Origin: an uncultured Agathobacter sp. | Lineage (GTDB): Bacteria > Bacillota > Clostridia > Lachnospirales > Lachnospiraceae | Assembly (NCBI GenBank): GCA_934307695.1 | Contig: CAKRCS010000002.1 | Coordinates: forward strand, 62,001-126,000 | Length of the DNA stretch: 64,000 nucleotides | Direction of reading: 5' to 3' | Shown: piece by piece, positions 43,771 through 54,233 of the stretch | Layout: each line of letters opens with the position of its first letter | Numbering within the stretch: position 1 is the first letter of the stretch | The notes under the pieces: generated by a model | Databases searched by the model: none | The model's input: the letters and a program-made list of their open reading frames with translations, nothing else | Told to the model about the DNA's origin: nothing | Translations under genes and position numbers: made by a program

Positions 43771-45459
43771 CTACTCCATCCTTACCGTCTCGGTCTTTGA
43801 CCAGCCGGAATAATACTGCTTTCCGTCTACGTTCTTATAGGTTCGGACACGGAAATAGTAAGTTGTCTTCTCAGACAGCCCGCTAATCTTTTTGGAGGAT
43901 TTCTTTAGCCCTGCCAATGTAACCGTTTTCGCATTCTTCGTAAATTTTCTATCGGTCGCGTACTGGATCTGATAGCCGCTTGCCTCTTTCTTCTGTTTCT
44001 TCCATGTCAGGGTTACGCTGTCGGACTTCCGGGTAGTTCCGGTGATCGTGGTTTTGGCAGGCTTGATTGTAAAGGTCTTTTTGATCGTGCCGGAATACTT
44101 CCCCTTGAACGTAATCGTTGCGGTTGCCTTTCCAACCTTCACATTATCGGAATAGGTAACGGTGTAGTTGGATTTCTTTAATGTCTTTCCTTTGGAATCG
44201 AGAACCTCTACAGTTGGCTTTTTTTCCTTACCGTCAAAGTTAAAAGAGGTCTTGGAAAGCTTGACGCTTGTGCTTTTGCTTGTTAATCCGGTTTTCCTGA
44301 AGGTAAAACCGTTTTCTTTTGCATAGGTTTCAGTAACAGAGCCTTTGGTGCCATAGATGATGAATGAATCGATTTTTATCGGCTCCAAGTATTTATCATC
44401 GCCGTATCCAAGTGCCATCTCTTCTATTTCACTCACACTATCTGGAATTGTTATACTCTTTAAACTCTTACACCCATAAAATGCACAAAGGTCGATACTA
44501 ATCACGCCATCCTGGATTGTTACATTCTTTAAGCCGGTACAGGAAGCAAATGCACTATTGCCGATACGGATCACACTATCCGGGATTGTTATACTCGTCA
44601 GACTACTACAGCCATAAAATGCCACGACTCCAATACTGGTTACACCGTGCGGAATTGTTATACTTGCCAGGCTACTACATTCAGTAAATGCCCAGTCGCC
44701 AATACCAGTCACACTATCTGGAATTGTGGTCGACTGACATCCATAAATTAGTGAATTGGTAGAGGTTTCTATAATCGCATTACAATTATCTCGACTGTCA
44801 TATACTGGATTATCTGTCGCTACTTTTATTTTTTTCAATGCTGTACATTCAAAAAATCCACCGGGATCAATACTGGTCACACTATTTGGAATTGTGATGC
44901 TCGTCAAGCCACTACATTCCCTAAATGCCATATCTTCAATACTGGTCACACTATCCGGAATTGTGATACTCTTCAAACTACTGCATTCCCGAAATGCCTC
45001 CCCTCCAATATGGGTCACGCTATCTGGAATTGTGACACTCATTAAGTTACTACATTCACAGAACATACCATAGTCGATACTGGTCACACTATCCGGAATT
45101 GTGATACTCGTCAGACTACTACACGCCCAAAATGCATACGTTCCGATACTGGTCACACTATCCGGAATTGTGATACTCGTCAAACTGGTACATATAGAAA
45201 ATGCATACCTTCCAATACTGGTCACACCATCCAGAATTGTTACACTCGTCAGGCTGCTGTAGTTCTGAAATGCATAACCTTTTATCGCCCCACTTCCGCT
45301 TATCGTCAGCACTCCATCGCTATCCAGCGTATATGTCACATTCTTTCCGCAACTCCCTGTTTCCACAATCGTTGCCGCCTTGGCGTCTGTCTTTCCAATC
45401 CAGAGTGCCGCTACTGCCACCAGCACAAACATCACTACTTGTTTCCAGCAGTTTTTCAT
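43771..45459 (-). CDS. BspA-like leucine-rich-repeat surface protein, copy 2
   Basis: 562 aa, the same length as copy 1 at 40205 and differing only at scattered residues, for example in the repeats around residues 180-330. Signal peptide, about 13 LRR units, Ig-like and FN3 modules are as in copy 1. Start ATG 45459 matches copy 1. The longer open frame reaches into the upstream duplicated segment and has no family similarity. The duplication appears recent. Confidence 0.92.
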   Translation of the reverse strand: MKNCWKQVVMFVLVAVAALWIGKTDAKAATIVETGSCGKNVTYTLDSDGVLTISGSGAIKGYAFQNYSSLTSVTILDGVTSIGRYAFSICTSLTSITIPDSVTSIGTYAFWACSSLTSITIPDSVTSIDYGMFCECSNLMSVTIPDSVTHIGGEAFRECSSLKSITIPDSVTSIEDMAFRECSGLTSITIPNSVTSIDPGGFFECTALKKIKVATDNPVYDSRDNCNAIIETSTNSLIYGCQSTTIPDSVTGIGDWAFTECSSLASITIPHGVTSIGVVAFYGCSSLTSITIPDSVIRIGNSAFASCTGLKNVTIQDGVISIDLCAFYGCKSLKSITIPDSVSEIEEMALGYGDDKYLEPIKIDSFIIYGTKGSVTETYAKENGFTFRKTGLTSKSTSVKLSKTSFNFDGKEKKPTVEVLDSKGKTLKKSNYTVTYSDNVKVGKATATITFKGKYSGTIKKTFTIKPAKTTITGTTRKSDSVTLTWKKQKKEASGYQIQYATDRKFTKNAKTVTLAGLKKSSKKISGLSEKTTYYFRVRTYKNVDGKQYYSGWSKTETVRME

Positions 45460-45570
45460 GTTCGTATCCTTCCTTTCCTTACCGGTAGTGTCAAAAAGCC
45501 ACCTGTTTTTTATTGTTCTAAACACTTTAAAACCATGAATTTCTGGAGGTTTGCCAATAAAAGAGCATTT

Positions 45571-45742
45571 ACCCTCCTTTGTAAGTTAAATAAGCATCTT
45601 TCATGACTACATAATTACATTTCTTTTTTGTTTCTATTTCAAGGTTTTCTGACCATTTTCGTAGTTTTTAGAAGCTTAAGTTTTTATTTGCTTATAGAGG
45701 CAACTTTTAATTTCTGCATATGGTATATATTATACAACGGAT
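45571..45742. repeat. duplicated intergenic segment, copy 2
   Basis: This is the second copy of the AT-rich segment at 43251-43415, between the beta-helix gene at 45743 and BspA copy 2. After it lies an orphan ribosome site and ATG (AAAGGAGGGTAAATG) that opens a frame of only 13 codons, apparently the scar of a lost gene at the position held by the 320-aa gene in the first copy. Confidence 0.8.
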
Positions 45743-47044
45743 TCACTCACTATAAATCGTAAGATTTCCCTTGATCGTTTTGCCAAGCTTATCCTTGCTG
45801 GTGTACTTTTTCTTCGTCAGGGATGCCTTGACGACCGCTTTCTTGTCGATCCTGACACTGCCTCCGTTCTTGTCCACAAGTCCGTACTTAAAGCCTTTGA
45901 TCAAGGTCTTTTTGCCTGCGTCCGCTTTCAGCTTGACGCTCTGCGCATCCTTTAGGTATATTGCGCTCTTTCCGTTCCCATTCTTTGAGCGGATCGTACA
46001 GTTCTTGATGGTAACCCTGCATGGCGGTGTTCCCTCGCAATATATTCCATAGCCGTTCTTGGAACGGCTCTCGATGGTTCCACCTGTGATGTTAAGAGTT
46101 ACATAATCCTGATCTGGATTCTCACCATCCGACAGAATGTAAATTGCATATTTTTTGCCACCAATATAACCGCCTTTAATGGTACACGTAGCTCCCTCAC
46201 CGATAGATAATCCATTTCTTATGTAAGCATTTTCTTTTATTGTCGCAGTTGCACCAATCCAAAGAGAATCTTTCATTATTCCACCCGAAATAACACTAGT
46301 TCCCACAGGTATACTAATATCCTTATCAAAAATCCCACCAGAAATTGTACATCCCCTCGTCAAAAAACATATATCATTGTAAAATCTGCCGCCTGTAATG
46401 GTCACGTTTCCCCAATCACCACCGTACTCAAAATCTCCGAGATAAATTGTGCCGCCGATTACTTCTTCCCCATTTATATTCTCGACCAGTTCAAAAGTTC
46501 CATCTTCTATGGTCAAAAAGTTAAACTCATCAAATATCTGCCAGCCCGCTGTTCTATATGTAATATTTCCCGACAGAATTAATTGGTACTCTCGATCTAG
46601 GTCCCAAAAAAGAGCTATTCCATTATCCGAAATAGAAACTATTTTTCCTTCTCCAATCAACTGAACATAATCTGTCCTCGGCTCTAGTGCAAATCCTAAC
46701 TCTAAGAAATAAGGTGCAGATGTCTTTATTGTTTTACCATTAAGATCGATTATACAACTATTTCCGGCAAAATAGTCAATCAGTATACAGTAATCCAACT
46801 CTACATCCGATTGTAGTATCAGTGTCTGTCCATCGATTAAATGATTTCCCCCAAACACCTCATTGAGTTCTTCTATGTTTGTCACATAATATGTATTTTC
46901 ATGACCATATCCTAATACATCTTCTGCCCACTCAACCGCTTCTGCTTTGGTTGGTGACAGGAAAATTCCAAAGACTAACAAAATTGCAAAAGCTAACAGT
47001 AGCCGAAGTTGTCTATTTTTCTGTAATAAAGAATGCTCTTTCAT
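45743..47044 (-). CDS. secreted beta-helix-like repeat protein A
   Basis: 433 aa. Signal peptide (LLLAFAILLVFGIFLSPTKA), then a YYVTNIEELNEVFGGNHLI block and repeated short Gly-rich strands (GNVTITGGRFYN, TISGGIFDKDI, TLNITGGTIES) typical of a right-handed parallel beta-helix. A basic C-terminus ends it (KKAVVKASLTKKKYTSKDK). Start ATG 47044. No catalytic residues can be identified; adhesion or carbohydrate binding is inferred only. Confidence 0.82.
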   Translation of the reverse strand: MKEHSLLQKNRQLRLLLAFAILLVFGIFLSPTKAEAVEWAEDVLGYGHENTYYVTNIEELNEVFGGNHLIDGQTLILQSDVELDYCILIDYFAGNSCIIDLNGKTIKTSAPYFLELGFALEPRTDYVQLIGEGKIVSISDNGIALFWDLDREYQLILSGNITYRTAGWQIFDEFNFLTIEDGTFELVENINGEEVIGGTIYLGDFEYGGDWGNVTITGGRFYNDICFLTRGCTISGGIFDKDISIPVGTSVISGGIMKDSLWIGATATIKENAYIRNGLSIGEGATCTIKGGYIGGKKYAIYILSDGENPDQDYVTLNITGGTIESRSKNGYGIYCEGTPPCRVTIKNCTIRSKNGNGKSAIYLKDAQSVKLKADAGKKTLIKGFKYGLVDKNGGSVRIDKKAVVKASLTKKKYTSKDKLGKTIKGNLTIYSE

Positions 47045-47103
47045 GGTTGCCCCTCCTTTGATATTCGCTCTGTTTTCGCAGCCTTTGTATACTTTCAAAG
47101 TTC

Positions 47104-48390
47104 TCACTCGCTATAAATCGTAAGATTTCCCTTTATCGTTTTGTCAAGTTTATCCTTGCTGGTGTACTTCTTCGTCAGGGATGCCTTGACAACCGCTTTC
47201 TTGTCGATCCTGACACTGCCTCCGTTCTTGTCCACAAGTCCGTACTTAAAGCCCTTGATCAAAGTCTTTTTGCCCGCGTCTGCTTTCAGCTTGACGCTCT
47301 GCGCATCCTTTAGGTATATTGCACTCTTTCCGTTCCCATTCTTTGAGCGGATCGTACAGTTCTTGATGGTAACCCGACATGATGGTGTTCCCTCGCAGTA
47401 TATTCCGTAACTATTCTTGGAACGACTCTCGATGGTTCCACCTGTGATGTTAAGAGTTACATAATCCTGATCTGGATCTTCACTACGTGACAGAATGTAA
47501 ATTGCATATTTTTTGCCGCCAATATAGCCGCCTTTAATAATGCATGTGCCGGTTCCGTCCTCCAGCACTATGCCATCTCTTATATAAGCATTTTCCTTTA
47601 CGGTCAGCCTTCCTCGAAATTCGACATGTCCTTTTATCACACCACCTGAAATAACGGTTCTTCCTGTGGTTATAAAAATATCCTTATCAAAAATCCCACC
47701 AGAAATTGTACATCCCCTCGTCAAAAAACATATATCATTGTAAAATCTGCCGCCTGTAATGGTCACGTTTCCCCAATCACCACCGTACTCAAAATCTCCG
47801 AGATAAATTGTGCCGCCGATTACTTCTTCCCCATTTATATTCTCGACCAGTTCAAAAGTTCCATCTTCTATGGTCAAAAAGTTAAACTCATCAAATATCT
47901 GCCAGCCCGCTGTTCTATATGTAATATTTCCCGACAGAATTAATTGGTACTCTCGATCTAGGTCCCAAAAAAGAGCTATTCCATTATCCGAAATAGAAAC
48001 TATTTTTCCTTCTCCAATCAACTGAACATAATCTGTCCTCGGCTCTAGTGCATATCCTAACTCTAAGAAATAAGGCGCAGATGTCTTTATTGTTTTACCA
48101 TTAAGATCAATTATGCAATTATTTCCAGCAAAATGCTTAATCCAAATATTGTATTCCACATACACATCAGATTGCAGTATAAGCGTCTGTCCATCAATTA
48201 CATGATTTCCTCCAAATACTTCATTGAGTTCTTCGATATTTTTCACATAATATGTGCCGCCCTCTTGCTCGTCAAATTCAACCGCTTCTGCTTTGGTTGG
48301 TGCCAGGAAAATTCCAAAGGCTAACAAAATTGCAAAGGCAAATATCAGACAAAAATGATTACGTTTCAATGGCAAATGATATTGTTTCAT
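47104..48390 (-). CDS. secreted beta-helix-like repeat protein B
   Basis: 428 aa, paralog of protein A. The stretch from IDLNGKT to CTISGGIFDKDI and the C-terminal 110 residues are almost identical to A even at DNA level. The N-terminus, and the segment around residues 255-290 (TTGRTVISGGVIKGHVEFRG), differ strongly. A 3-bp loss removes one Lys in the KKK run near the C-terminus. The pattern suggests partial gene conversion. Signal peptide is present. Confidence 0.82.
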   Translation of the reverse strand: MKQYHLPLKRNHFCLIFAFAILLAFGIFLAPTKAEAVEFDEQEGGTYYVKNIEELNEVFGGNHVIDGQTLILQSDVYVEYNIWIKHFAGNNCIIDLNGKTIKTSAPYFLELGYALEPRTDYVQLIGEGKIVSISDNGIALFWDLDREYQLILSGNITYRTAGWQIFDEFNFLTIEDGTFELVENINGEEVIGGTIYLGDFEYGGDWGNVTITGGRFYNDICFLTRGCTISGGIFDKDIFITTGRTVISGGVIKGHVEFRGRLTVKENAYIRDGIVLEDGTGTCIIKGGYIGGKKYAIYILSRSEDPDQDYVTLNITGGTIESRSKNSYGIYCEGTPSCRVTIKNCTIRSKNGNGKSAIYLKDAQSVKLKADAGKKTLIKGFKYGLVDKNGGSVRIDKKAVVKASLTKKYTSKDKLDKTIKGNLTIYSE

Positions 48391-48491
48391 GGCTAGGCTC
48401 CTCCCTCTTGGTTGTGTCCGGTAAAACTCACTATATCTGACTACATAATTATAATTCTTTTGGGATTATTATACAATGAATTTATAGTAAT

Positions 48492-48641
48492 TAAGCGCAA
48501 GCAACACGCCTCCCCGCTTATTTGCATTCTGCGCTACGCGCTTCATGCTCATATACGGGCAGTCGCCAAATACAAAAAGAGACCCGCCGACAAATAAATT
48601 TGCCGCGGGTCTGCATTTTGTATTTTTCTTGTTGCTTGCGC

Positions 48642-48644
<3 letters not shown>
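48492..48644. repeat. nested inverted repeat and groEL terminator
   Basis: TAAGCGCAAGCAACA (48492-48506) is repeated inverted at 48630-48644, where it overlaps the groEL stop codon. Inside, AAATACAAAA-AGAGACCCGC pairs with GCGGGTCT-TTTTGTATTT (48567-48632), giving a strong minus-strand terminator with CTTTTTG. The remaining 48507-48566 holds small GC-rich palindromes such as GCGCTACGCGC. Confidence 0.8.
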
Positions 48645-50282
<1,638 letters not shown>

Positions 50283-50327
50283 TTACGATTCAAAATTCAT
50301 TATTTCTGTCAGCAAATGCAGACGGGC

Positions 50328-50612
50328 TTATTCAACAACTGCAAGAATGTCATTCTGGCGTACGATGATGTATTCCTGTCCGTCAAGCTTAACCTCTGTT
50401 CCTGCATATTTGGAATAGATTACCTTCTGTCCTTCCTTAACCTGCATAACGACTTCTTTTCCGTCAACCATTCCGCCAGGTCCAACAGCGATTACTTCTG
50501 CTTCCTGTGGCTTCTCCTGTGCGGTACTTGTTAAAATGATACCTGATTTTGTTGTCTCCTCAGCTTCTAACTGTTTAAGCACTACTCTGTCTGTTAATGG
50601 AACTAATTTCAT
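50328..50612 (-). CDS. groES: co-chaperonin GroES
   Basis: 94-aa lid protein of the chaperonin. It starts MKLVPLTDRVVLKQLEAEE, contains the mobile loop ETTKSGIILTSTAQEKPQ and ends QNDILAVVE. Start ATG 50612 follows AAAAGGAGG; the longer frame reaches into CIRCE. It is the first gene of groESL. Confidence 0.97.
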   Translation of the reverse strand: MKLVPLTDRVVLKQLEAEETTKSGIILTSTAQEKPQEAEVIAVGPGGMVDGKEVVMQVKEGQKVIYSKYAGTEVKLDGQEYIIVRQNDILAVVE

Positions 50613-50635
50613 TTTGATAGCCTCCTTTTTGTTTG

Positions 50636-50662
50636 TTAGCACTCATTTCGTTCGAGTGCTAA
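50636..50662. promoter_or_regulatory. CIRCE operator of groESL
   Basis: TTAGCACTC-N9-GAGTGCTAA is a perfect CIRCE element, the binding site of the heat-shock repressor HrcA, located between promoter and groES. Confidence 0.97.
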
Positions 50663-50673
50663 CCGATGGTCTT

Positions 50674-50702
50674 ATAATAATTTTTTCCGCACGCATAAGC
50701 AA
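50674..50702 (-). promoter_or_regulatory. groESL promoter
   Basis: On the minus strand TTGCTT (50702-50697) and TATTAT (50679-50674) are 17 bp apart, directly upstream of CIRCE. Confidence 0.7.
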
Positions 50703-50813
50703 ACGCATCCGCCCCTGCTTTTTGATTATATTGCTTGCTTATACTCTTTATATCTCTTTTTTTCTCACTTTTTCTTCTGTTTGTCGTTTTTATACTTTTT
50801 TAATAAACGTTTC

Positions 50814-51599
50814 CTAGATCAGCCCGTAGTGCTCCATCGCGTTTAAAATGCCGTCCTCATGGATGTCCGTTGTAACGTATTCCGCTGCGATTTTTGCCGG
50901 TTCTGAGGCATTTCCCATTGCGATGCTGTGTCCCGCATACATTAGCATATCCAGGTCATTCACACTGTCGCCCACCGCAACGATATCATCCGGGCTTATG
51001 TCAAGATACTTGCGCAGCCACTCGATCCCGGTCGCCTTTGAGCTTCCACACGGAACGAACTCGACCACGTTGCCCTCATGCTCCAGCAGATCGAAGTCAT
51101 CGCTGAGCTCACGCTTTACCCGCTCATAATCGGACTGCGGAAGGATATCCGCCGAGAACTTGTTGATGTGTATCTCCTCGTCATAGCCCTTTAGCGGCAG
51201 CGCGGTCTCTCCCATCTCCTGAAACAGATAGACCACATATGGATCTTCCTCAAAGCCCTTCTCCGAGATCCAGTGATGTACCGGTCCCTCCAGCACAACC
51301 GGCATATGGCACTCATCCAGCACCCTGATCACCCGCTCGACCAGCTTTGGCTCTAAGATCTTTTCATATAAGATCTTTCCGTCCATTTCCACATGGTTGC
51401 CACAGGCGGCGATCACACCGTCAAAGCCCAGTCCGAGCAATTCCCCAGAGCGTATGTTTCCTCTTGCCCTTCCGCTGCACAAAAAGGCCTTATGCCCGTT
51501 TTCCTTTAATCTACGGATTGCTTCCTTTGTACTCTCAGGGATCTGCATTTTGTCATCCCACAGGGTTCCGTCTATATCAAAAAAAATCCATTTACTCAT
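50814..51599 (-). CDS. Cof-type HAD-IIB phosphatase
   Basis: 261-aa sugar-phosphate or nucleotide phosphatase of the HAD superfamily. Motif I is FFDIDGTLWDD (residues 6-16), motif II SGRARG, and motif IV GDSVNDLDML. A class IIB cap domain lies between. The substrate cannot be read from sequence. It lies 13 bp after the TrxB-like gene and probably shares its transcript. Confidence 0.9.
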   Translation of the reverse strand: MSKWIFFDIDGTLWDDKMQIPESTKEAIRRLKENGHKAFLCSGRARGNIRSGELLGLGFDGVIAACGNHVEMDGKILYEKILEPKLVERVIRVLDECHMPVVLEGPVHHWISEKGFEEDPYVVYLFQEMGETALPLKGYDEEIHINKFSADILPQSDYERVKRELSDDFDLLEHEGNVVEFVPCGSSKATGIEWLRKYLDISPDDIVAVGDSVNDLDMLMYAGHSIAMGNASEPAKIAAEYVTTDIHEDGILNAMEHYGLI

Positions 51600-51612
51600 T
51601 TGTAATTTTCCT

Positions 51613-52557
51613 CTATTTCTTTATTTCTCGTAAATATTCCATGATGCTGTGTACCGCGACATTGCCCTCGCCGACCGCCTTTGCGTACTGGTAAGGTCTG
51701 CCCGTGCAGTCTCCCGCCGCGTAACAGCCTCTGATGTTGGTCTCCTGCCTGCGGTTTACCCTGATATGGTTCTCCTCCTGCTCCAAGCCCTTGATCAGCG
51801 CCACCGGGCTGTAACTATCCTTTAGACAGAATATTCCATCCACCGCGAGGATATCACTTCCCGAAGCAGGATTTTGCGTGCTGCTCTGCTCCAGCGTCTT
51901 CTCTCCCGCCGCTTCCAGAGAATCCGCTTTCCATCCACCCTTGCAGCGCACACCGTTTACAAGTCCGTCTCCAAGGACTTCGACCGGAGCTGCCGCTAAA
52001 CGGATCACATTCTCCCTCTTTATTCCAAAATCCGGGTATGTCGCATATACATATACCTTTTCCGCAATATCTGCCAGAAATTCGACCTCCGCCTCATATT
52101 CCGGATTCGTACAGTAGACTGCGATCGTCTTGCCGGCGTAGAGCCTGCCATCACAGGTCGCACAGTAGCTGACACCTTTTCCGAGATATTCCGCTTCCCC
52201 TGCCATCGTCGTATTCGGTGCCATTCCCATTGCGATCAGGATCGTCTTTGCCACCCACGATTCCTGTCCGGAAAAAAGCGCATACTGCTGCCCCATCGGA
52301 AAGATCTGATTGATGACCTTTTCCGTGATCACCAGCCCTTCCTCCTCGATCTGCCGCTTGAAGGTCTGCTGCATTTCCTTTCCGGTCACCTCGATAAGTC
52401 CCGGATAGTTGCTGATCTTTTCCGCCAGCTCTACCTTTTTACTGACATTTTTACTTCCGAACCAAATCACATTAAGATTTCTTGCTTTCGCGGTAAGCGC
52501 CGCGGACAGTCCCGCCGGTCCGCTTCCGATGATCGCAATATCATAAACTTCAGCCAT
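51613..52557 (-). CDS. thioredoxin reductase-like flavoprotein
   Basis: 314 aa. FAD-binding GSGPAGLSAA (residues 11-20), redox motif CATC at 132-135 in SYCATCDG, and a C-terminal AAGDCTGRPYQYAKAVGEGNVA segment fit the TrxB family. The middle NAD(P)H-binding domain is poorly conserved: the family's GGGxxA stretch is replaced by IAVYCTNPE. The electron donor may therefore differ. Start ATG 52557 behind AGAGGAATC. A second reductase may exist elsewhere for TrxA. Confidence 0.82.
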   Translation of the reverse strand: MAEVYDIAIIGSGPAGLSAALTAKARNLNVIWFGSKNVSKKVELAEKISNYPGLIEVTGKEMQQTFKRQIEEEGLVITEKVINQIFPMGQQYALFSGQESWVAKTILIAMGMAPNTTMAGEAEYLGKGVSYCATCDGRLYAGKTIAVYCTNPEYEAEVEFLADIAEKVYVYATYPDFGIKRENVIRLAAAPVEVLGDGLVNGVRCKGGWKADSLEAAGEKTLEQSSTQNPASGSDILAVDGIFCLKDSYSPVALIKGLEQEENHIRVNRRQETNIRGCYAAGDCTGRPYQYAKAVGEGNVAVHSIMEYLREIKK

Positions 52558-52643
52558 GCCTGATTCCTCTTTTCTCATATTCGTGATGCATTATTGAGTA
52601 TACCAAGCTCTCTTTGGAATTACTACGCTTTTTTGCAAGTTAT

Positions 52644-52706
52644 AAAAAAGAGGCTCCCCCTGCGGTCGCATCCTTCCCGGATGTTTGCGCAAAAGAAGCC
52701 TCTTTT
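52644..52706 (-). terminator. gltD terminator
   Basis: AAAAGAGGCT pairs with AGCCTCTTTTTT across a GC-rich inner hairpin, separating gltBD from the TrxB-like gene. Confidence 0.85.
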
Positions 52707-52725
52707 CATTTTCATATCAACTTTT

Positions 52726-54219
52726 CTACTGCACGGACAGATACGAATATCCCATCAGGCTTTCGTCCACCTCGCGTGCGACCTCACGTCCTTCGCGGAT
52801 CGCCCATACGACAAGGGACTGGCCTCTGTGCATATCGCCTGCGGTAAATACGTTCTTGATGTTCGTTGCATAGCTGTCTGCATCGGTGGCAACATTCGTG
52901 CGTCCGTTTAACGTCACACCGAATGCCTTCGCGATGTAATCCTCCGTTCCGAGGAAGCCCGCTGCGATCAGCACAAGCTCTGCCGGGATCTTCTTCTCCG
53001 TTCCCTCCACCGGAACCATGTTAAAACGTCCGGTAGCCTCATCCTTCTTGGATTCGAGGCTTACGATGGTAACGCCGTCAAGCTCTCCCTTCTTGTTCTT
53101 GTGGAACTCCTTGACCGTGGTGGTGTAAATACGCGGATCGTGACCAAACTTCGCGATTGCCTCCTCCTGACCGTAATCGGTCTTTAGGATCTTCGGCCAC
53201 TCCGGCCACGGATTGTTTGCCGCACGGCTCACCGGCGGACATGGCATCATCTCAAGCTGGGTAACAGACCTTGCGCCCTGTCTTATCGCAGTTCCCACAC
53301 AGTCGTTTCCGGTATCACCGCCGCCGATGATGACAACGTTCTTTCCCTCTGCGGAGACGAATTTCCTGTCCGCAAGATTGGAATTTAACAGGCTCTTTGT
53401 CGTCTGTGCCAGATAATCCACCGCAAAATAGATCCCCTTTGCGTCTCTTCCCGGTGCCTTGATGTCACGCGGATTCTTTGCGCCACAGCATAAGATCACG
53501 CGGTCGTATTTCTTTATAAGCTCCGAAGCCTTGATGTCTGTTCCGACATTGCAGCCGGTCACAAACTCGATGCCTTCCGCTTTCATCACCTCGATCTTGC
53601 GGTCGATGATCTTCTTGTCTAACTTCATATTCGGAATACCGTACATCAGAAGTCCGCCGACGCGATCCTCCCTCTCATAGACGGTTACGGAATGTCCTCT
53701 CTGGTTGAGCTGATCTGCCGCCGCAAGTCCGGATGGACCGCTTCCTACGATCGCAACCGTCTTGCCGGTGCGTACCTTCGGTGGCTTCGGCGCTGCATAG
53801 CCGTTCTCATAAGCAGTCTCGATCACGCCATGCTCATTGTCACGGACGGACACCGGATCACCCCAGTGACCACAGGTACAAGCCTTTTCACAGAGTGCCG
53901 GGCACACGCGGGAAGTAAACTCCGGGAAGTTGTTCGTCTTGTGCAGTCTGTTGTATGCCTGCTCCCAGTTGCCGGTATAGACCAGATCGTTCCACTCCGG
54001 CACCAGATTGTGCAGCGGACAGCCCGAAGTCATTCCGGCAAGGGTTGCGCCGGACTGGCAGAACGGAACACCGCAATCCATGCAGCGTGCCGCCTGCTTC
54101 TGCTGATTCTCCTTGGAAAGGAACACATGGAACTCGTTGTAATTTTTGATGCGCTCTAACGGAGCGATGGATGTTGCATCCACTCTTTCATAATCTAAAA
54201 ATCCGGTTGGTTTTCCCAT
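52726..54219 (-). CDS. gltD: glutamate synthase small subunit
   Basis: 497-aa NAD(P)H-dependent FAD/Fe-S subunit that feeds electrons to GltB. It has an N-terminal Fe-S cluster region ([26 protein letters not shown]), the FAD motif [13 protein letters not shown] near residue 155 and the NADPH motif [14 protein letters not shown] near 300. It lies 14 bp downstream of gltB. Confidence 0.96.
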   Translation of the reverse strand: MGKPTGFLDYERVDATSIAPLERIKNYNEFHVFLSKENQQKQAARCMDCGVPFCQSGATLAGMTSGCPLHNLVPEWNDLVYTGNWEQAYNRLHKTNNFPEFTSRVCPALCEKACTCGHWGDPVSVRDNEHGVIETAYENGYAAPKPPKVRTGKTVAIVGSGPSGLAAADQLNQRGHSVTVYEREDRVGGLLMYGIPNMKLDKKIIDRKIEVMKAEGIEFVTGCNVGTDIKASELIKKYDRVILCCGAKNPRDIKAPGRDAKGIYFAVDYLAQTTKSLLNSNLADRKFVSAEGKNVVIIGGGDTGNDCVGTAIRQGARSVTQLEMMPCPPVSRAANNPWPEWPKILKTDYGQEEAIAKFGHDPRIYTTTVKEFHKNKKGELDGVTIVSLESKKDEATGRFNMVPVEGTEKKIPAELVLIAAGFLGTEDYIAKAFGVTLNGRTNVATDADSYATNIKNVFTAGDMHRGQSLVVWAIREGREVAREVDESLMGYSYLSVQ

Positions 54220-54233
54220 CTTTGTTCCCCTCC

